Counted from the first letter of the stretch, positions 7,607 to 16,727 are shown. The stretch: 64,000 nt of DNA from Sphaerimonospora mesophila NBRC 14179 = JCM 3151 (GCA_001552515.1 BCRI01000022.1:1-64000), one strand, 5' to 3'. Notes: generated by a model not told the origin, from the sequence alone. Numbers and translations are program-made.

Positions 7607-9413
7607 GTTCGAACCCTTCCAACGACCCGCCCAGATACGCTTCGACGACTTGTGGGTCATTGAGGACGTCATTCGGGGTTCCGTCCGCGATCACACGGCC
7701 GAAGTCGAGCACGACGAGCCGGTCGCAGAGGCTCGTGACGGCACTCATCCGGTGCTCGATGAGCACGATCGTTGTCTCACCCGACCGATCCAGGTCTCGA
7801 AGCAGCTCGGTCATCTCCTGGACCTCTGGGTCGGTGAGGCCGGCCATGGGCTCGTCCAGAAACAGCATCCGCGGCTTCGTCGCCATGCCGATCGCGACAC
7901 CCAGCCGCTTGCGGGCGCCGTATGGCAGGTCCTCGGCGGCGGTCTCGGCCCAGGCTTCCATGTCGAATCGTTCGAGCAGCGACTGGGCTTCGGCCAGCGC
8001 CGCCCTGTCCCGCTGAACCGGCTGGAGGCAGTGCAGCAGTCCGGTGCGCCGACCCCGACATGCAACCACCAGGTTCTCGAAGGCGGAGAGTTCTCCGAAC
8101 ACGCTCGAGTGCTGGAAGGTGCGTGTCAGACCATAGCGGACGACTCTTGCCGGTCTGAGCGTCTCAAGCCGGCGCTCGCCGAACTCGATCGTGCCCCCTG
8201 ACGGGGCATCGAATCCGCTGATGAGGTTGAACAGCGTGGTCTTCCCTGCGCCGTTCGGACCGATGATGCCCAGCGTCTCCCCCGGTCGGACGCTGAACGA
8301 AACATTATCGAGGGCCTGCAGTCCGCCGAAGTTCTTGGAGACGCCAGAGAGCCGCAGGATCGCGTCTGTCCGGGACTCCGGATCGCGGGTAGGGGCGTCC
8401 TGGGCGGCGTCCCGATGTGAGCGAACGCCCGGGTGAACACGGCGGCGGAGAGTCGCTGCCGCGGTCTGGCTACCGAACCGGTGTGCGAGCGCGGTGACGA
8501 TTCCGTTCGGGACGGCCATGAGGATGAGCAATGTTATGGCAGCTGTGAAGATGCCGACATATCCCTCGGACCAGTCCGTCAGGACTGGGATCACAGCGAG
8601 CACGAAGGTTCCGACCACCGTCCCAACGAGATACCGGGAGCCGCCGATGATCACGTACATCAGCACATAGACCGACAGCCAGAACGAGAAGCTGGATGGC
8701 GCGATGAAGGACACGTAGCTGGCGTAGAAGGAGCCTGCGACACCGGCGAAGAAGGCACCGACCGTGAAGGCAACCAACATGTTCGGGCCGGGCGAGATTC
8801 CGATCGACTGTGCGAGTTCACGCGACTGGCCCAACGCCTTGAGCTCTAGTCCCCACCGGGACGACTCGATGAAGAGGAAGACCAGGAAGACGAGTGCGGC
8901 GAGCACGAGCATGAGCCAGTACCAGTCGGCGAGCGAGTCGACTCCCCCTGGAGACGGAATCCCGACGATGCCTGAGAAGCCACCGGTGAGGCTTGTCCAA
9001 GACTCGATGATCGACGAGGCGACGATCAGGAAGGCGAACGTCATGAGCAGGAAGTAGGATCCGCTGGTCCGAAAGCTCGACACACCGATGATCAGGGCAC
9101 CGCACGCGGCCACAAGACCCCCGAGGGAAACGGTGAGCCAGAACGGCATGCCGTGCTGCGTGGTGAGGATGCCGGTCGTGTAGGCGCCGAAGGCATAGAA
9201 CGCCCCGTGGCACAACGCCGCCTCGCCGGCCAGCATGAGGAGCCTGAGGCTGATGGCCATGATCAGCGAGAGGAATGCGAGCACACCGACGTTGAGGTAG
9301 TACTCGCCCGCGGTCAAACCGAAGGTGATACCCGCGAGAAGGCCGAGGGCAGCACTGATCTTGCCCCACTGGCGCGGGCGTCCAGATCGGCTGAGACGAG
9401 CGCTATTAGGCAT
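7599..9413 (-). CDS. Fused ABC permease-ATPase (LivM-LivG type)
   Basis: A 604-aa fusion. Residues about 1-325 form a LivM-type inner-membrane permease with many hydrophobic segments, including LLMLAGEAALCHGAFYAFGA and GGSRYLVGTVVGTFVLAVIP. After a charged linker (about 325-355), a LivG-type ATPase carries Walker A GPNGAGKTT, the switch/signature part YGARKRLGVAIGMA (a poor match to LSGGQ) and Walker B LFLDEPMAGL. The ATG at 9413 overlaps livH by 8 bp; a longer upstream frame would be out of family. Fused LivMG proteins are known in actinobacteria. It works with LivF and LivH to import a catabolic substrate. Confidence 0.9.
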   Translation of the reverse strand: MPNSARLSRSGRPRQWGKISAALGLLAGITFGLTAGEYYLNVGVLAFLSLIMAISLRLLMLAGEAALCHGAFYAFGAYTTGILTTQHGMPFWLTVSLGGLVAACGALIIGVSSFRTSGSYFLLMTFAFLIVASSIIESWTSLTGGFSGIVGIPSPGGVDSLADWYWLMLVLAALVFLVFLFIESSRWGLELKALGQSRELAQSIGISPGPNMLVAFTVGAFFAGVAGSFYASYVSFIAPSSFSFWLSVYVLMYVIIGGSRYLVGTVVGTFVLAVIPVLTDWSEGYVGIFTAAITLLILMAVPNGIVTALAHRFGSQTAAATLRRRVHPGVRSHRDAAQDAPTRDPESRTDAILRLSGVSKNFGGLQALDNVSFSVRPGETLGIIGPNGAGKTTLFNLISGFDAPSGGTIEFGERRLETLRPARVVRYGLTRTFQHSSVFGELSAFENLVVACRGRRTGLLHCLQPVQRDRAALAEAQSLLERFDMEAWAETAAEDLPYGARKRLGVAIGMATKPRMLFLDEPMAGLTDPEVQEMTELLRDLDRSGETTIVLIEHRMSAVTSLCDRLVVLDFGRVIADGTPNDVLNDPQVVEAYLGGSLEGFEHV

Positions 9414-10272
9414 TTCCGAACACTCCCTGGGGGCGGAAGGCCAGGAAGCAGAGGGCGACAGCGAAGCTGCTCCACACGGCGGCCTCGGGGACCCAGTACG
9501 TCGAAATCCCGCTTTGCAGCAATCCGATCGCCCCCGCGGCGATGAGACTTCCCTTGACGCTGCCCATGCCGCCGACGATGACGATGACGAATGCCAGGAG
9601 GAGGGGCGGCTGCCCCATCGAGGGCAGGAGCACTTGCTGCGGTGCCACGAGCGCGCCAGCGGCTCCGGCGAGTGCACCACCGATCGCGAATGTCATGATC
9701 AACATTCGAGGGACGGCGATGCCCTGCGAACGAGCCGCAAAGGAATCCTGTTGCGCCGCCCTGAGGGCTCGTCCGTAACGGGTCCGGGTCACGAACAGAT
9801 GCAGTGCTGTCACCAGGACGATGGCGACCGCAATGATCAGGATCCGATGGCCTTCGAGGTACACACCGCCGATCGCCACCACGTCGGTGAACGGGCCGGC
9901 GACGCTCTTCGGCGAGGCCCCGAACCAGACCAGCGCCACGTTCTCCAGCAGGAGAGCCAGGAGGATGCCGGCGATCGCACCCTCAAGCAGCAGGCCCTCG
10001 AACCTCCGGAAAACGGTGGCGCCCAGCGCTGCGCTGATGGAGGCGACGACCACCGCCGCCACCACCAGCGCCGTGAAGTAGCCCTGTCCCAGCACCTCGA
10101 CCACGAAGTAGGTGGTGTAGGCGCCGAACATGAAGAGTACGCCGTGCGAGAAGTTCACCACGCGCAGGACCCCGAAGACCATCGTCAGACCCACCGCGAT
10201 GAGGGCCAACGTCGCTCCGAGAGAGAGCCCGTTGAAGAGCATCTGGAGGAACGAGGCGAGGGAGGAACTCAC
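9406..10272 (-). CDS. Branched-chain amino acid-type ABC permease (LivH-like)
   Basis: A 288-aa integral membrane permease of the LivH type. Hydrophobic segments run through the whole protein; family marks are the N-terminal FLQMLFNGLSLGATLALIAV and the loop GIAVPRMLIMTFAIGGALAG near residues 185-204, close to the EAA-like loop that docks the ATPase. It overlaps the lipoprotein gene (ATGA type, 10269-10272) and the LivMG gene (8 bp), so the four transporter genes are translationally coupled. Confidence 0.9.
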   Translation of the reverse strand: MSSSLASFLQMLFNGLSLGATLALIAVGLTMVFGVLRVVNFSHGVLFMFGAYTTYFVVEVLGQGYFTALVVAAVVVASISAALGATVFRRFEGLLLEGAIAGILLALLLENVALVWFGASPKSVAGPFTDVVAIGGVYLEGHRILIIAVAIVLVTALHLFVTRTRYGRALRAAQQDSFAARSQGIAVPRMLIMTFAIGGALAGAAGALVAPQQVLLPSMGQPPLLLAFVIVIVGGMGSVKGSLIAAGAIGLLQSGISTYWVPEAAVWSSFAVALCFLAFRPQGVFGNA

Positions 10273-11480
10273 CAGCGGTTCGCCTCCGCGGCAGGCACCA
10301 CGGTGACCTGCTTGAGGGTGCCGTCCTTCTGGATCTCAGCCACCGGGAAGTCCAGCTCGATGATCTGGTTCAGGCCGTACTGGTCCTTGCCTCCGTACCT
10401 GACCTGGCCCACAGCACCGTCGAAGCTGACCTCCTGCATGGCCTCACTGACCTTCTTCGTGTCGAGGGTGCCCGCCTTCTCAATAGCCGCCTTCAGCAGG
10501 AAGAGGTTGTCGTACGCCAGAGCGCTCCAACCCTGTGAAGGGTCGCCGCCCTTGTAGTTCGCAATATGCTCGGTCCAGTACTTGCCTTCCTCGCTTGTGA
10601 AGGCTCCGAAGAACGGCGAAGAGACGCTTCCCGCAGCACCTTCCGGACCCGCGGTGTCGATGACGGCCGGCAGGTAGACGGTGTCCGGGAAAATGAAGGC
10701 ACCCTCATAGCCCAGCTGGCGCGCGGTCTTCACGATTCCGGCGTACTGGGACGGCGGCATGCCCCCGAACTGGATGACGTTCGGGCGCTTCGGCAGCACC
10801 TGGTTCAGCACGGGAGCGAAGTCCGTGGCATCGCGGGAGACGAAGACACTGGAAGGTGTGACGTCGAGTGACTTGGCGATGCCGTCACTCTGCTCGGCGA
10901 TCACTCGTCCGACCTCGTCATCGGTGAAGATGCCCAACACCTTCTGCACCTTGGGATCCTTGGACTTGATGTAGGAGAGCGAGGCTCCGAAGGACCGGGA
11001 GATGTCGTAGTAGAGCCGGAACGTGGTGGGATGCTTCTCGCCCAGGTACTGGTCACCACCGGCCAGCGCCATCACCATGACGTCGCGCTTCTCCGCGATC
11101 GGCTGTACGGCTGGAACGATCGAGCCGCCGTCCACCTGCAGGAAGGAGATATCGTCCTTGGTGATCGCCTGGTTCGCGGCCGTTACGGCTTTGGTCGGGT
11201 CGTAGGCGTGGTCGTAGCTTTTGAGCTCGAACTTGTACGTCTTTCCGTCGAGTTCGACTCCGCCGGCGTTATTGATGCGGTCGACCGCCGCTGCCATGGA
11301 CGCCTGCTGCGGTCCCCCAAAGGCCGCCGCGGGGCCACTCAGGGCGGCGATGAGTCCTACCCGGATGGTGTCTGATTTGCTGCCCGAGCCGCCCTCACTG
11401 GCGCAGCCTGTGAGCACCAGGGCGAAAGTCGTAGCAGCAGCCACTGCAGCCCTGGCTCTTCTCGTTGGACGCAGCTCCAT
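10269..11480 (-). CDS. ABC transporter substrate-binding lipoprotein (Liv type)
   Basis: A 403-aa extracellular binding protein, anchored as a lipoprotein: the signal peptide ends in LVLTGC with the lipidated Cys at about residue 26. The following text IRVGLIAALSGPAAAFGGPQ is the typical start of the type 1 periplasmic-binding fold for LivJ/amide-binding proteins. GAGGAG lies upstream of the ATG. It heads the importer operon. Ligand specificity is not visible; the neighbouring aromatic-type enzymes suggest an aromatic or phenylpropanoid-like acid. Confidence 0.9.
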   Translation of the reverse strand: MELRPTRRARAAVAAATTFALVLTGCASEGGSGSKSDTIRVGLIAALSGPAAAFGGPQQASMAAAVDRINNAGGVELDGKTYKFELKSYDHAYDPTKAVTAANQAITKDDISFLQVDGGSIVPAVQPIAEKRDVMVMALAGGDQYLGEKHPTTFRLYYDISRSFGASLSYIKSKDPKVQKVLGIFTDDEVGRVIAEQSDGIAKSLDVTPSSVFVSRDATDFAPVLNQVLPKRPNVIQFGGMPPSQYAGIVKTARQLGYEGAFIFPDTVYLPAVIDTAGPEGAAGSVSSPFFGAFTSEEGKYWTEHIANYKGGDPSQGWSALAYDNLFLLKAAIEKAGTLDTKKVSEAMQEVSFDGAVGQVRYGGKDQYGLNQIIELDFPVAEIQKDGTLKQVTVVPAAEANRW

Positions 11481-11528
11481 TGCTGTTCTCCTCTAGTTCG
11501 TGGCTGCCGTACGCGACCAGCCATATGG

Positions 11529-11552
11529 GACACACCGTGAGAAATGTGTGTC
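11529..11552. promoter_or_regulatory. Inverted repeat upstream of the transporter operon
   Basis: GACACAC (11529-11535) and GTGTGTC (11546-11552) form a perfect 7-bp inverted repeat with a 10-nt spacer, in the 164-bp gap between the VOC gene and the lipoprotein gene. It could be an operator or a weak hairpin. It does not match the GCATACA boxes near 14.4 kb. Confidence 0.35.
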
Positions 11553-11644
11553 GCCGAATGGGCAGCGGCCCATTGACGACTTGCTGATCCCCGAGAAGGT
11601 GCGCACCGCTCTCGCAATGCACCTGAAGGTTGCCGAGCCTCAGC

Positions 11645-12643
11645 TCAGACCAGGAAGGCCGGTTCCTCCGGCAAGTTCCGCAGCTCTGCGGCATCTCGTG
11701 ACTGTTGGAAGTAGAACTCGAACAGAATCCCATCGGGATCCCGGACGCACACGCTCTGCTTGGTGGCGTGGACGATCTGGCCCTCGACGCGGGCGCCGGC
11801 TTCCCGCAGCCGTTCCACGACAGTCTCCAGCTCGATCGGACCACTCAGCTCAAAGCCGAAGTGGTGCATCCGGGGAGTGGGTTTTCCATCATCGGTCTGG
11901 AAGAGACCCAGGTCCCAGGATCCAACCGTCCCGGCGAAGACCGCGTAACCCTCGTGGACCGAGCCGGCGACGAGCGTCATCCCGACGATGTCGGTGTAGA
12001 ACTCGATGGACGTGGCCAGGTCCTTGACGAACAGAGAAGCACGTGCGGCACGGTGGGGCTGCAACGGTGCGCCTTCGACCGTTCGACGTTCCGTCTCCAC
12101 GACGTACTTGGGGACGTCCGAGGCGACCGAGGGATCAGGCGTCCAGTTGCCCGTCAGCAACTGCTCGCTTTTCTCCTCCATGATCACCCGCCAGTCGTCC
12201 TGAGAGTCGGCATAGAACTCCAGGTAGTAGCCGTCCGGGTCGAACATGTAGACGCTGTAGGCGATCGTGTGGTCCACCGTCCGGTGGACAGGAGCGCCGG
12301 CCGCCACGGCCCGTTCGTACGCCGCTACCAGATGAGCCTCGCTCTCCATCTCGAGACCGATGTGATTGAGCCCCGGTTTACGCTTCTTGTCGACGGGGAC
12401 CTGCACCTGGCCGTCGCGACCGATCAGCGTCTGCTTGGGGAGTTCGATGAGGCCGATGTCATGATGGCTGTTGCCATTGCTCAGGAATCCTGCCCCGATG
12501 CCGGGTTCACGGAAGACAACCTGCAGGCCGAAGACGTTCTCGTAGTACTCCATCGAACGTTCCAGATCACTGACGAAGAAGTTCCCGTGCCCGATCCGTC
12601 GTGGCTTGAACTGGACATCCTGGAGGCTCCGGGGGGCGTTCAC
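11645..12643 (-). CDS. VOC-family protein, extradiol dioxygenase/glyoxalase-like
   Basis: A 332-aa protein with two vicinal-oxygen-chelate modules (about residues 14-150 and 196-315). The first module keeps a possible metal triad: His19 in IGHGNFFV, His94 in NHIGLE and Glu142 in YYLEFYAD. In the second, the first His position is ARASLFV, while HHFGFE and LFEFYF remain. Most type I extradiol dioxygenases bind iron in the C-terminal module, so the reverse arrangement here is unusual. Start is GTG with AGGAG 8 nt upstream. Next to an HpaB/C hydroxylase and an alpha/beta hydrolase, it is the natural candidate for ring cleavage of a catechol. A glyoxalase-type or lactoyl-transfer role cannot be excluded. 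Confidence 0.75.
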   Translation of the reverse strand: MNAPRSLQDVQFKPRRIGHGNFFVSDLERSMEYYENVFGLQVVFREPGIGAGFLSNGNSHHDIGLIELPKQTLIGRDGQVQVPVDKKRKPGLNHIGLEMESEAHLVAAYERAVAAGAPVHRTVDHTIAYSVYMFDPDGYYLEFYADSQDDWRVIMEEKSEQLLTGNWTPDPSVASDVPKYVVETERRTVEGAPLQPHRAARASLFVKDLATSIEFYTDIVGMTLVAGSVHEGYAVFAGTVGSWDLGLFQTDDGKPTPRMHHFGFELSGPIELETVVERLREAGARVEGQIVHATKQSVCVRDPDGILFEFYFQQSRDAAELRNLPEEPAFLV

Positions 12644-12682
12644 TGCGCAGGCTCCTATCTGAGCTGGATGTTGAAGGTCGGG

Positions 12683-13435
12683 CTACTTGCTTTCTGACTG
12701 GTCGCGCGGGCACACGGTCTGCAACGCGGTCCTGATCGCCACGGGGTCGTGTCCGGGATCAGTGGCGGCAACCATGGTGAGCGCGGTCTGCGCCAGGTGC
12801 CTGGCCACTCGCTCGCTGGCGATCTGGGCATCCCCGCTCTGACACGCGTCAAGAATCTCTCCGTGCTCCACGGCCGATCGGGTCCAGGCCTCGGTCGGAC
12901 GTCGAGTGACGTAGAGGCTCCTGAACCGACGACCATGCGATTGCAGTTGATCAATGAGGCGCACGAGTTGTGGGCCCGCCTCCTCGATGAGCCCGTCGTG
13001 GAACCGCTGGTGGGGGATCTCCCAGCCGTCGAAGTCACCGCGCTTGGCGCACTCGTCCATTTCCTCGAGGCAGTTCCGCAGTGCGGCGATCCGCTCTGCA
13101 TTGAGATGCGGAACGGTCAGGCGGACGCCGAATGCTTCCAGCACGATGCGGCCGGCATAGGAGTGCACGAGGTCGGTCACGGAAAGTGACGCGACGCGCA
13201 TCCTGCGATTGCGCTCGGACTCGACCAGCCCCTCGGCCTCGAGCATGCGCAGCGCTTCCCGAAGCGGGGTACGGCTCACGCACAGTTGTTCGGCGAGCTG
13301 GACCTGCGACAAGGGGGTACCAGCGGCAAGCTGGCCGGAGAAGATCAACTCACGGAGTATCGCCCGAATCTGTTCGGGCCCCTCGAGTCCCTCTACTGCC
13401 AGGCTCGGAGCCATCAGGTCAAGCGGTTCGTTCAT
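12683..13435 (-). CDS. GntR-family regulator, FadR/FCD subfamily
   Basis: A 250-aa repressor-type regulator. The winged helix lies at about residues 18-90 with the recognition part LCVSRTPLREALRMLEAEGLV. The C-terminal FCD domain (about 100-235) binds an acid effector, often through a metal held by Asp and His residues. Its ATG overlaps the stop of the FAH hydrolase gene (ATGA, 13432-13435), so it is made with the pathway it probably controls. The likely targets are GCATACA-like boxes in the divergent promoter region 14356-14558. Effector unknown; expected to be a pathway acid or CoA intermediate. Confidence 0.9.
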   Translation of the reverse strand: MNEPLDLMAPSLAVEGLEGPEQIRAILRELIFSGQLAAGTPLSQVQLAEQLCVSRTPLREALRMLEAEGLVESERNRRMRVASLSVTDLVHSYAGRIVLEAFGVRLTVPHLNAERIAALRNCLEEMDECAKRGDFDGWEIPHQRFHDGLIEEAGPQLVRLIDQLQSHGRRFRSLYVTRRPTEAWTRSAVEHGEILDACQSGDAQIASERVARHLAQTALTMVAATDPGHDPVAIRTALQTVCPRDQSESK

Positions 13436-14355
13436 CGGCGCTCGTCCTCACCGTGATGACAATCCGCTGCGACCACCGTGTTGACCAGCCGGCCGAGTCC
13501 GTCGACCTCGACGACCACTTCATCACCGACCTGCAGGAACCTGGGTGGGTCGAACGACATGCCTACCCCGTGAGGCGTCCCGGTCGCGATGACGTCCCCG
13601 ACTTCGAGAGTCATCAGCGCGCTCAGTTCGGCGATGACCTCAGCGATGGAGAACGTCATCTCCCCGATCCGCGCGTCCTGCACGGTGTCCCCGTTGACCC
13701 TGGTCACGATGCGCAAGTGGTCCAAGTCCTGAATGTCGTCCGCGGTCACCAGAGCAGGACCGCACGGCGCGAAGGAGTCGCAGCTCTTGCCCGGCAGCCA
13801 CTGGCTTCCCCGTAGCTGGAGGTCACGGGCGCTTACGTCGTTGAAGACCATGTAGCCGGCGACCTGGTCCAAGGCATCTTCCGGCGAGACGTTCTTGCAC
13901 CGACGCCCGATGACGACGGCCAACTCCCCCTCGTAGTCCAGCTGCGCCGTCCTGGCCGGCGACACTATGTGCTCGGTCGAGCCCGTCAGAGCATTGCGAT
14001 ACTTGGAGAAGATCTCCGGAAATGTGCTCGGCTTGAGGCCCACCTCGGCGGCGTGCTGCGGGTAGTTGAGGCCGATGCAGATGATCTTATCTGGGTCCGG
14101 AATCGGCGGCCCCAGGCGTACGTCTCTCACCGGAACCGCCTCGCCGTCAGTGCCCTGACGCGCAACGTGCGCGTGGACCGCTTCCAGGTCGGCGGCAGGC
14201 ACCGACTCCAGCACACCCCGCACAGAGAGCCAGGCGCCAGCGGGTCGATCCGTCAACTGCAGCTCTGCGGCAGCATCGGCAAGGTCGATCACGTTCCCTT
14301 CAACCAGAAGGCCGGCTCGCCACATGGCGTCTCGTTCGTATGTGACCAACCTCAT
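13432..14355 (-). CDS. Fumarylacetoacetate hydrolase-family protein
   Basis: A 307-aa FAH-superfamily enzyme. Core motifs: IICIGLNYPQHAAEVG, the metal ligands in DYEGELAVVIG, FNDVSARDLQ, and EVGDVIATGTPHGVG near the C-terminus. Such enzymes hydrolyse or hydrate 2-oxo acids from ring cleavage (acylpyruvate hydrolase, 2-oxopent-4-enoate hydratase, HpcE-type isomerase/decarboxylase). I start it at ATG 14355 (MRLVTYE), which matches the family N-terminus, not at the upstream 14415. It is the first gene of the minus-strand operon and divergent to the CoA-transferase. Confidence 0.88.
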   Translation of the reverse strand: MRLVTYERDAMWRAGLLVEGNVIDLADAAAELQLTDRPAGAWLSVRGVLESVPAADLEAVHAHVARQGTDGEAVPVRDVRLGPPIPDPDKIICIGLNYPQHAAEVGLKPSTFPEIFSKYRNALTGSTEHIVSPARTAQLDYEGELAVVIGRRCKNVSPEDALDQVAGYMVFNDVSARDLQLRGSQWLPGKSCDSFAPCGPALVTADDIQDLDHLRIVTRVNGDTVQDARIGEMTFSIAEVIAELSALMTLEVGDVIATGTPHGVGMSFDPPRFLQVGDEVVVEVDGLGRLVNTVVAADCHHGEDERR

Positions 14356-14558
14356 CGCCCACTCATCCCTTCCTACATACAAGCCTGGTGAGGACGCTCT
14401 CAAACCTGCATACAAGTGTCAAGGGTTTCGCCTGAAGATTCCAGCCGATCTAGAACAAACTTCGCATCTTGTCGAGCTTCTGGCGCGGCAAGTGCATACA
14501 CTTCTGTCTTCGGCTGTGCACAGACATCGGGTGAGCCGTACATCCCTGAGGAGAAACC
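14356..14558. promoter_or_regulatory. Divergent promoter region with three GCATACA-like boxes
   Basis: The 203 bp between the FAH hydrolase and the CoA-transferase hold ACATACAAG (14375-14383), GCATACAAG (14409-14416 with flank) and GTGCATACAC (14492-14501). The last is an imperfect palindrome. Two copies sit close to the FAH start and one near the plus-strand gene, as expected for control of both directions by the FadR-type GntR protein encoded at 12683-13435. The assignment is an inference from repeat pattern and position. Confidence 0.5.
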
Positions 14559-15671
14559 ATGACGTCGGCGCTTGAGGGAATCCGTGTACTCGACTTCGGA
14601 AGGGTGCTCGCGGCTCCGTACGCGACCATGCTGCTCGCTGACCTCGGGGCGGAGGTACTCAAGATCGAGAGCCCGCAAGGTGACGACACCCGGCACTGGG
14701 GACCACCGTGGCGGGATGGCGAGTCGACGTACTTCCGGGCAGTGAACCGCAACAAGGATTCCCTGGTGCTGGATCTGCGTGACGCCGACGATCTCACCCG
14801 CGCGCGCGAACTGGTCAGGAACAGTGATGTTCTGGTGGAGAACTTCCGCCCCGGCACGATGGACCGCCTCGGCCTGGGCTACGACACGGCGCGGAAGCTG
14901 AACGCTGGGATCGTCTACTGTTCCATTACGGGGTTCGGCGCCAAGGGCGGCCACGACCTGCCCGGCTACGATCTGCTGGTCCAGGCCACCAGCGGGCTGA
15001 TGTCGATCACCGGCCAGCCGGCCACACCGACGAAGGTCGGCGTCGCGCTCATCGACGTCGTGACCGGGCTGCACGCCACCATCGGGATCCTGGCGGCGCT
15101 CCGTCATCGAAGCCGTACCGGAGAGGGACAGCGCGTGGAGACGAATCTGCTCTCATCTGCTCTCTCGGCACTAACGAACCAGGCAAGCGCCTACGTGGAG
15201 GGTGGCGTGAACCCCGCCGCCACCGGAAACGACCACCCCTCGATCGTTCCCTACGGGGTCTTCCAGGCCGGTGATGGCGCCATGGTCCTGGCGGTTGGGA
15301 ATGACCGACAGTTCAGCTCGCTCATGGACGTTCTCGGGCGGCCTGACCTCGCCGATGACAGTCGCTACTCGACCAATGCGAAGCGAGTGGAGAACCGGCA
15401 TGTTTTGGTGAAGGTCATCGACAACCTGTTGGCGGCAGCCCCGAGGAGCGTCTGGATCGGTCGGCTGAGCGCCGCTGGCGTCCCGGCGGGCCAGGTCAAC
15501 AGCATTCCCGAGGCATTCGAGCTTGCCGAGAGCCTCGATCTCCAACCCATCGTCGACCTGGCCCGTGGTGGAAGGAAGTCGCGGCAAGTTGCAAACCCGA
15601 TCCAGCTGAGTCGCACCCCACCCCGATACGTCTCGCCGCCTCCGGCTCCCGGAACTGCCCACAAACGCTGA
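14559..15671 (+). CDS. Class III CoA-transferase (CaiB/BaiF family)
   Basis: A 370-aa family III CoA-transferase that moves CoA between carboxylic acids. N-terminal LEGIRVLDFGRVLAAPYATM and VENFRPGTMDRLGLGYD are typical. The catalytic Asp is expected at Asp138 in LPGYDLLVQA. Length is at the short end of the family (usually about 390-430). The ATG has GAGGAG upstream. It is transcribed away from the FAH-GntR-VOC operon and probably shares its regulation. It may activate the imported acid or recycle CoA from a pathway thioester. Confidence 0.9.
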   Translation: MTSALEGIRVLDFGRVLAAPYATMLLADLGAEVLKIESPQGDDTRHWGPPWRDGESTYFRAVNRNKDSLVLDLRDADDLTRARELVRNSDVLVENFRPGTMDRLGLGYDTARKLNAGIVYCSITGFGAKGGHDLPGYDLLVQATSGLMSITGQPATPTKVGVALIDVVTGLHATIGILAALRHRSRTGEGQRVETNLLSSALSALTNQASAYVEGGVNPAATGNDHPSIVPYGVFQAGDGAMVLAVGNDRQFSSLMDVLGRPDLADDSRYSTNAKRVENRHVLVKVIDNLLAAAPRSVWIGRLSAAGVPAGQVNSIPEAFELAESLDLQPIVDLARGGRKSRQVANPIQLSRTPPRYVSPPPAPGTAHKR

Positions 15672-15742
15672 GGGCCTCCATCGCCACACTGGTACATCAG
15701 CAGCCTCCGCGCCCATTGGCGGATGGATGACAGGGCGCTCAC

Positions 15743-16639
15743 ATGAGCATCAACCTGGGTCGCGCGAGAGCATTCATGGCCGCACACGGGCGAGTTCTCG
15801 ATCGGCGGCGCTTCGAGGCCGTCACCACCGGCAGCGACGCGGGTCGTACGGCCGTCATCCACGCGCTCGACGCCTACCGGAACCCCGACGGCGGCTACGG
15901 ATGGGGGCTCGAACCGGACCTTCGTGCACCGGGGAGCCAGCCGGGAGGCGCCCAGCACGCGCTCGCCGCGCTCGCCGACGCCGGCCCCGCGACCTCGCCG
16001 CACACCCCGGCCCTCCTCGGCTGGCTGGAGTCCGTGACGCTGCCCGATGGCGGGCTGCCGTTCGCGCTCCCGATCGGCGACCCCGTGGCGTGCGCCCCGT
16101 TCTGGGTGCAGGCCGATCCCGCGGAGTCGTCGCTGCAGATCACGGCGGCGGTGGCGACGCAGGCTTACCGCGCCGCGCGCTGGGACGAAGCCGTACGAGA
16201 CGATCCATGGCTTGCGAAGGCGACGCGGTACTGCTTCGACGCGATCCGCCGGATCGACGAGGCGCCCTTCGCGTACGTGCTCTCCTTCGCGATCCAGTTC
16301 CTCGACACCGCGGCCGACACCCACCCCAAGGCACATGATCTGCTCGACCGCCTCGGACGGTTCGTCCCGAAGAACGGGGCACTGGCCGTCGTCGGCGGGG
16401 CGGAGGGCGAGACGCTGCGTCTTCTCGACTACGCGCCCGAGACCGGGCGACCGATCCGCGGCCTGCTCGACCCCCAGGCCGTGTCGGACGACCTCGACCG
16501 CCTGGAGCTGGGGCAGCGGCAGGACGGCGGATGGACGGTCGACTTCACCAGCCATTCGGCCGCCGCATCACTCAAATGGCGTGGCCACATGACGGTCGAG
16601 GCCGTCGCCGTGCTGCGCATGAACGGAAGCTTGATCTGA
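15743..16639 (+). CDS. Conserved protein with prenyltransferase/squalene-oxidase-like repeats
   Basis: A 298-aa protein with aromatic-glycine repeats seen in alpha/alpha-toroid proteins: NPDGGYGWG (about 52-60), LPDGGLPFALP near 99 and RQDGGWTVDF near 260. These resemble QW/terpene-cyclase repeats, but no DxDD or DDxD catalytic motif is seen, so cyclase activity is not supported. No signal peptide. It stands alone, 72 bp after the CoA-transferase and before the PadR operator. Function unknown. Confidence 0.7.
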   Translation: MSINLGRARAFMAAHGRVLDRRRFEAVTTGSDAGRTAVIHALDAYRNPDGGYGWGLEPDLRAPGSQPGGAQHALAALADAGPATSPHTPALLGWLESVTLPDGGLPFALPIGDPVACAPFWVQADPAESSLQITAAVATQAYRAARWDEAVRDDPWLAKATRYCFDAIRRIDEAPFAYVLSFAIQFLDTAADTHPKAHDLLDRLGRFVPKNGALAVVGGAEGETLRLLDYAPETGRPIRGLLDPQAVSDDLDRLELGQRQDGGWTVDFTSHSAAASLKWRGHMTVEAVAVLRMNGSLI

Positions 16640-16696
16640 TCGCGGCTCGATCCGGCCCCGTTCTCGTACGGCCGCCATCGAGCGGACCCCTTGAGT

Positions 16697-16717
16697 TATG
16701 CATACCGCGTATGCATA
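16697..16717. promoter_or_regulatory. PadR operator: perfect palindrome over the promoter
   Basis: TATGCATAC (16697-16705) and GTATGCATA (16709-16717) are perfect 9-bp arms around CGC. The right arm overlaps a possible -10 (CATACT, 16714-16719), about 8 nt before the ATG at 16728. This is what an autoregulating PadR repressor site would look like. The nearly absent leader suggests a leaderless mRNA. Confidence 0.75.
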
Positions 16718-16727
16718 CTTAGTAGGC

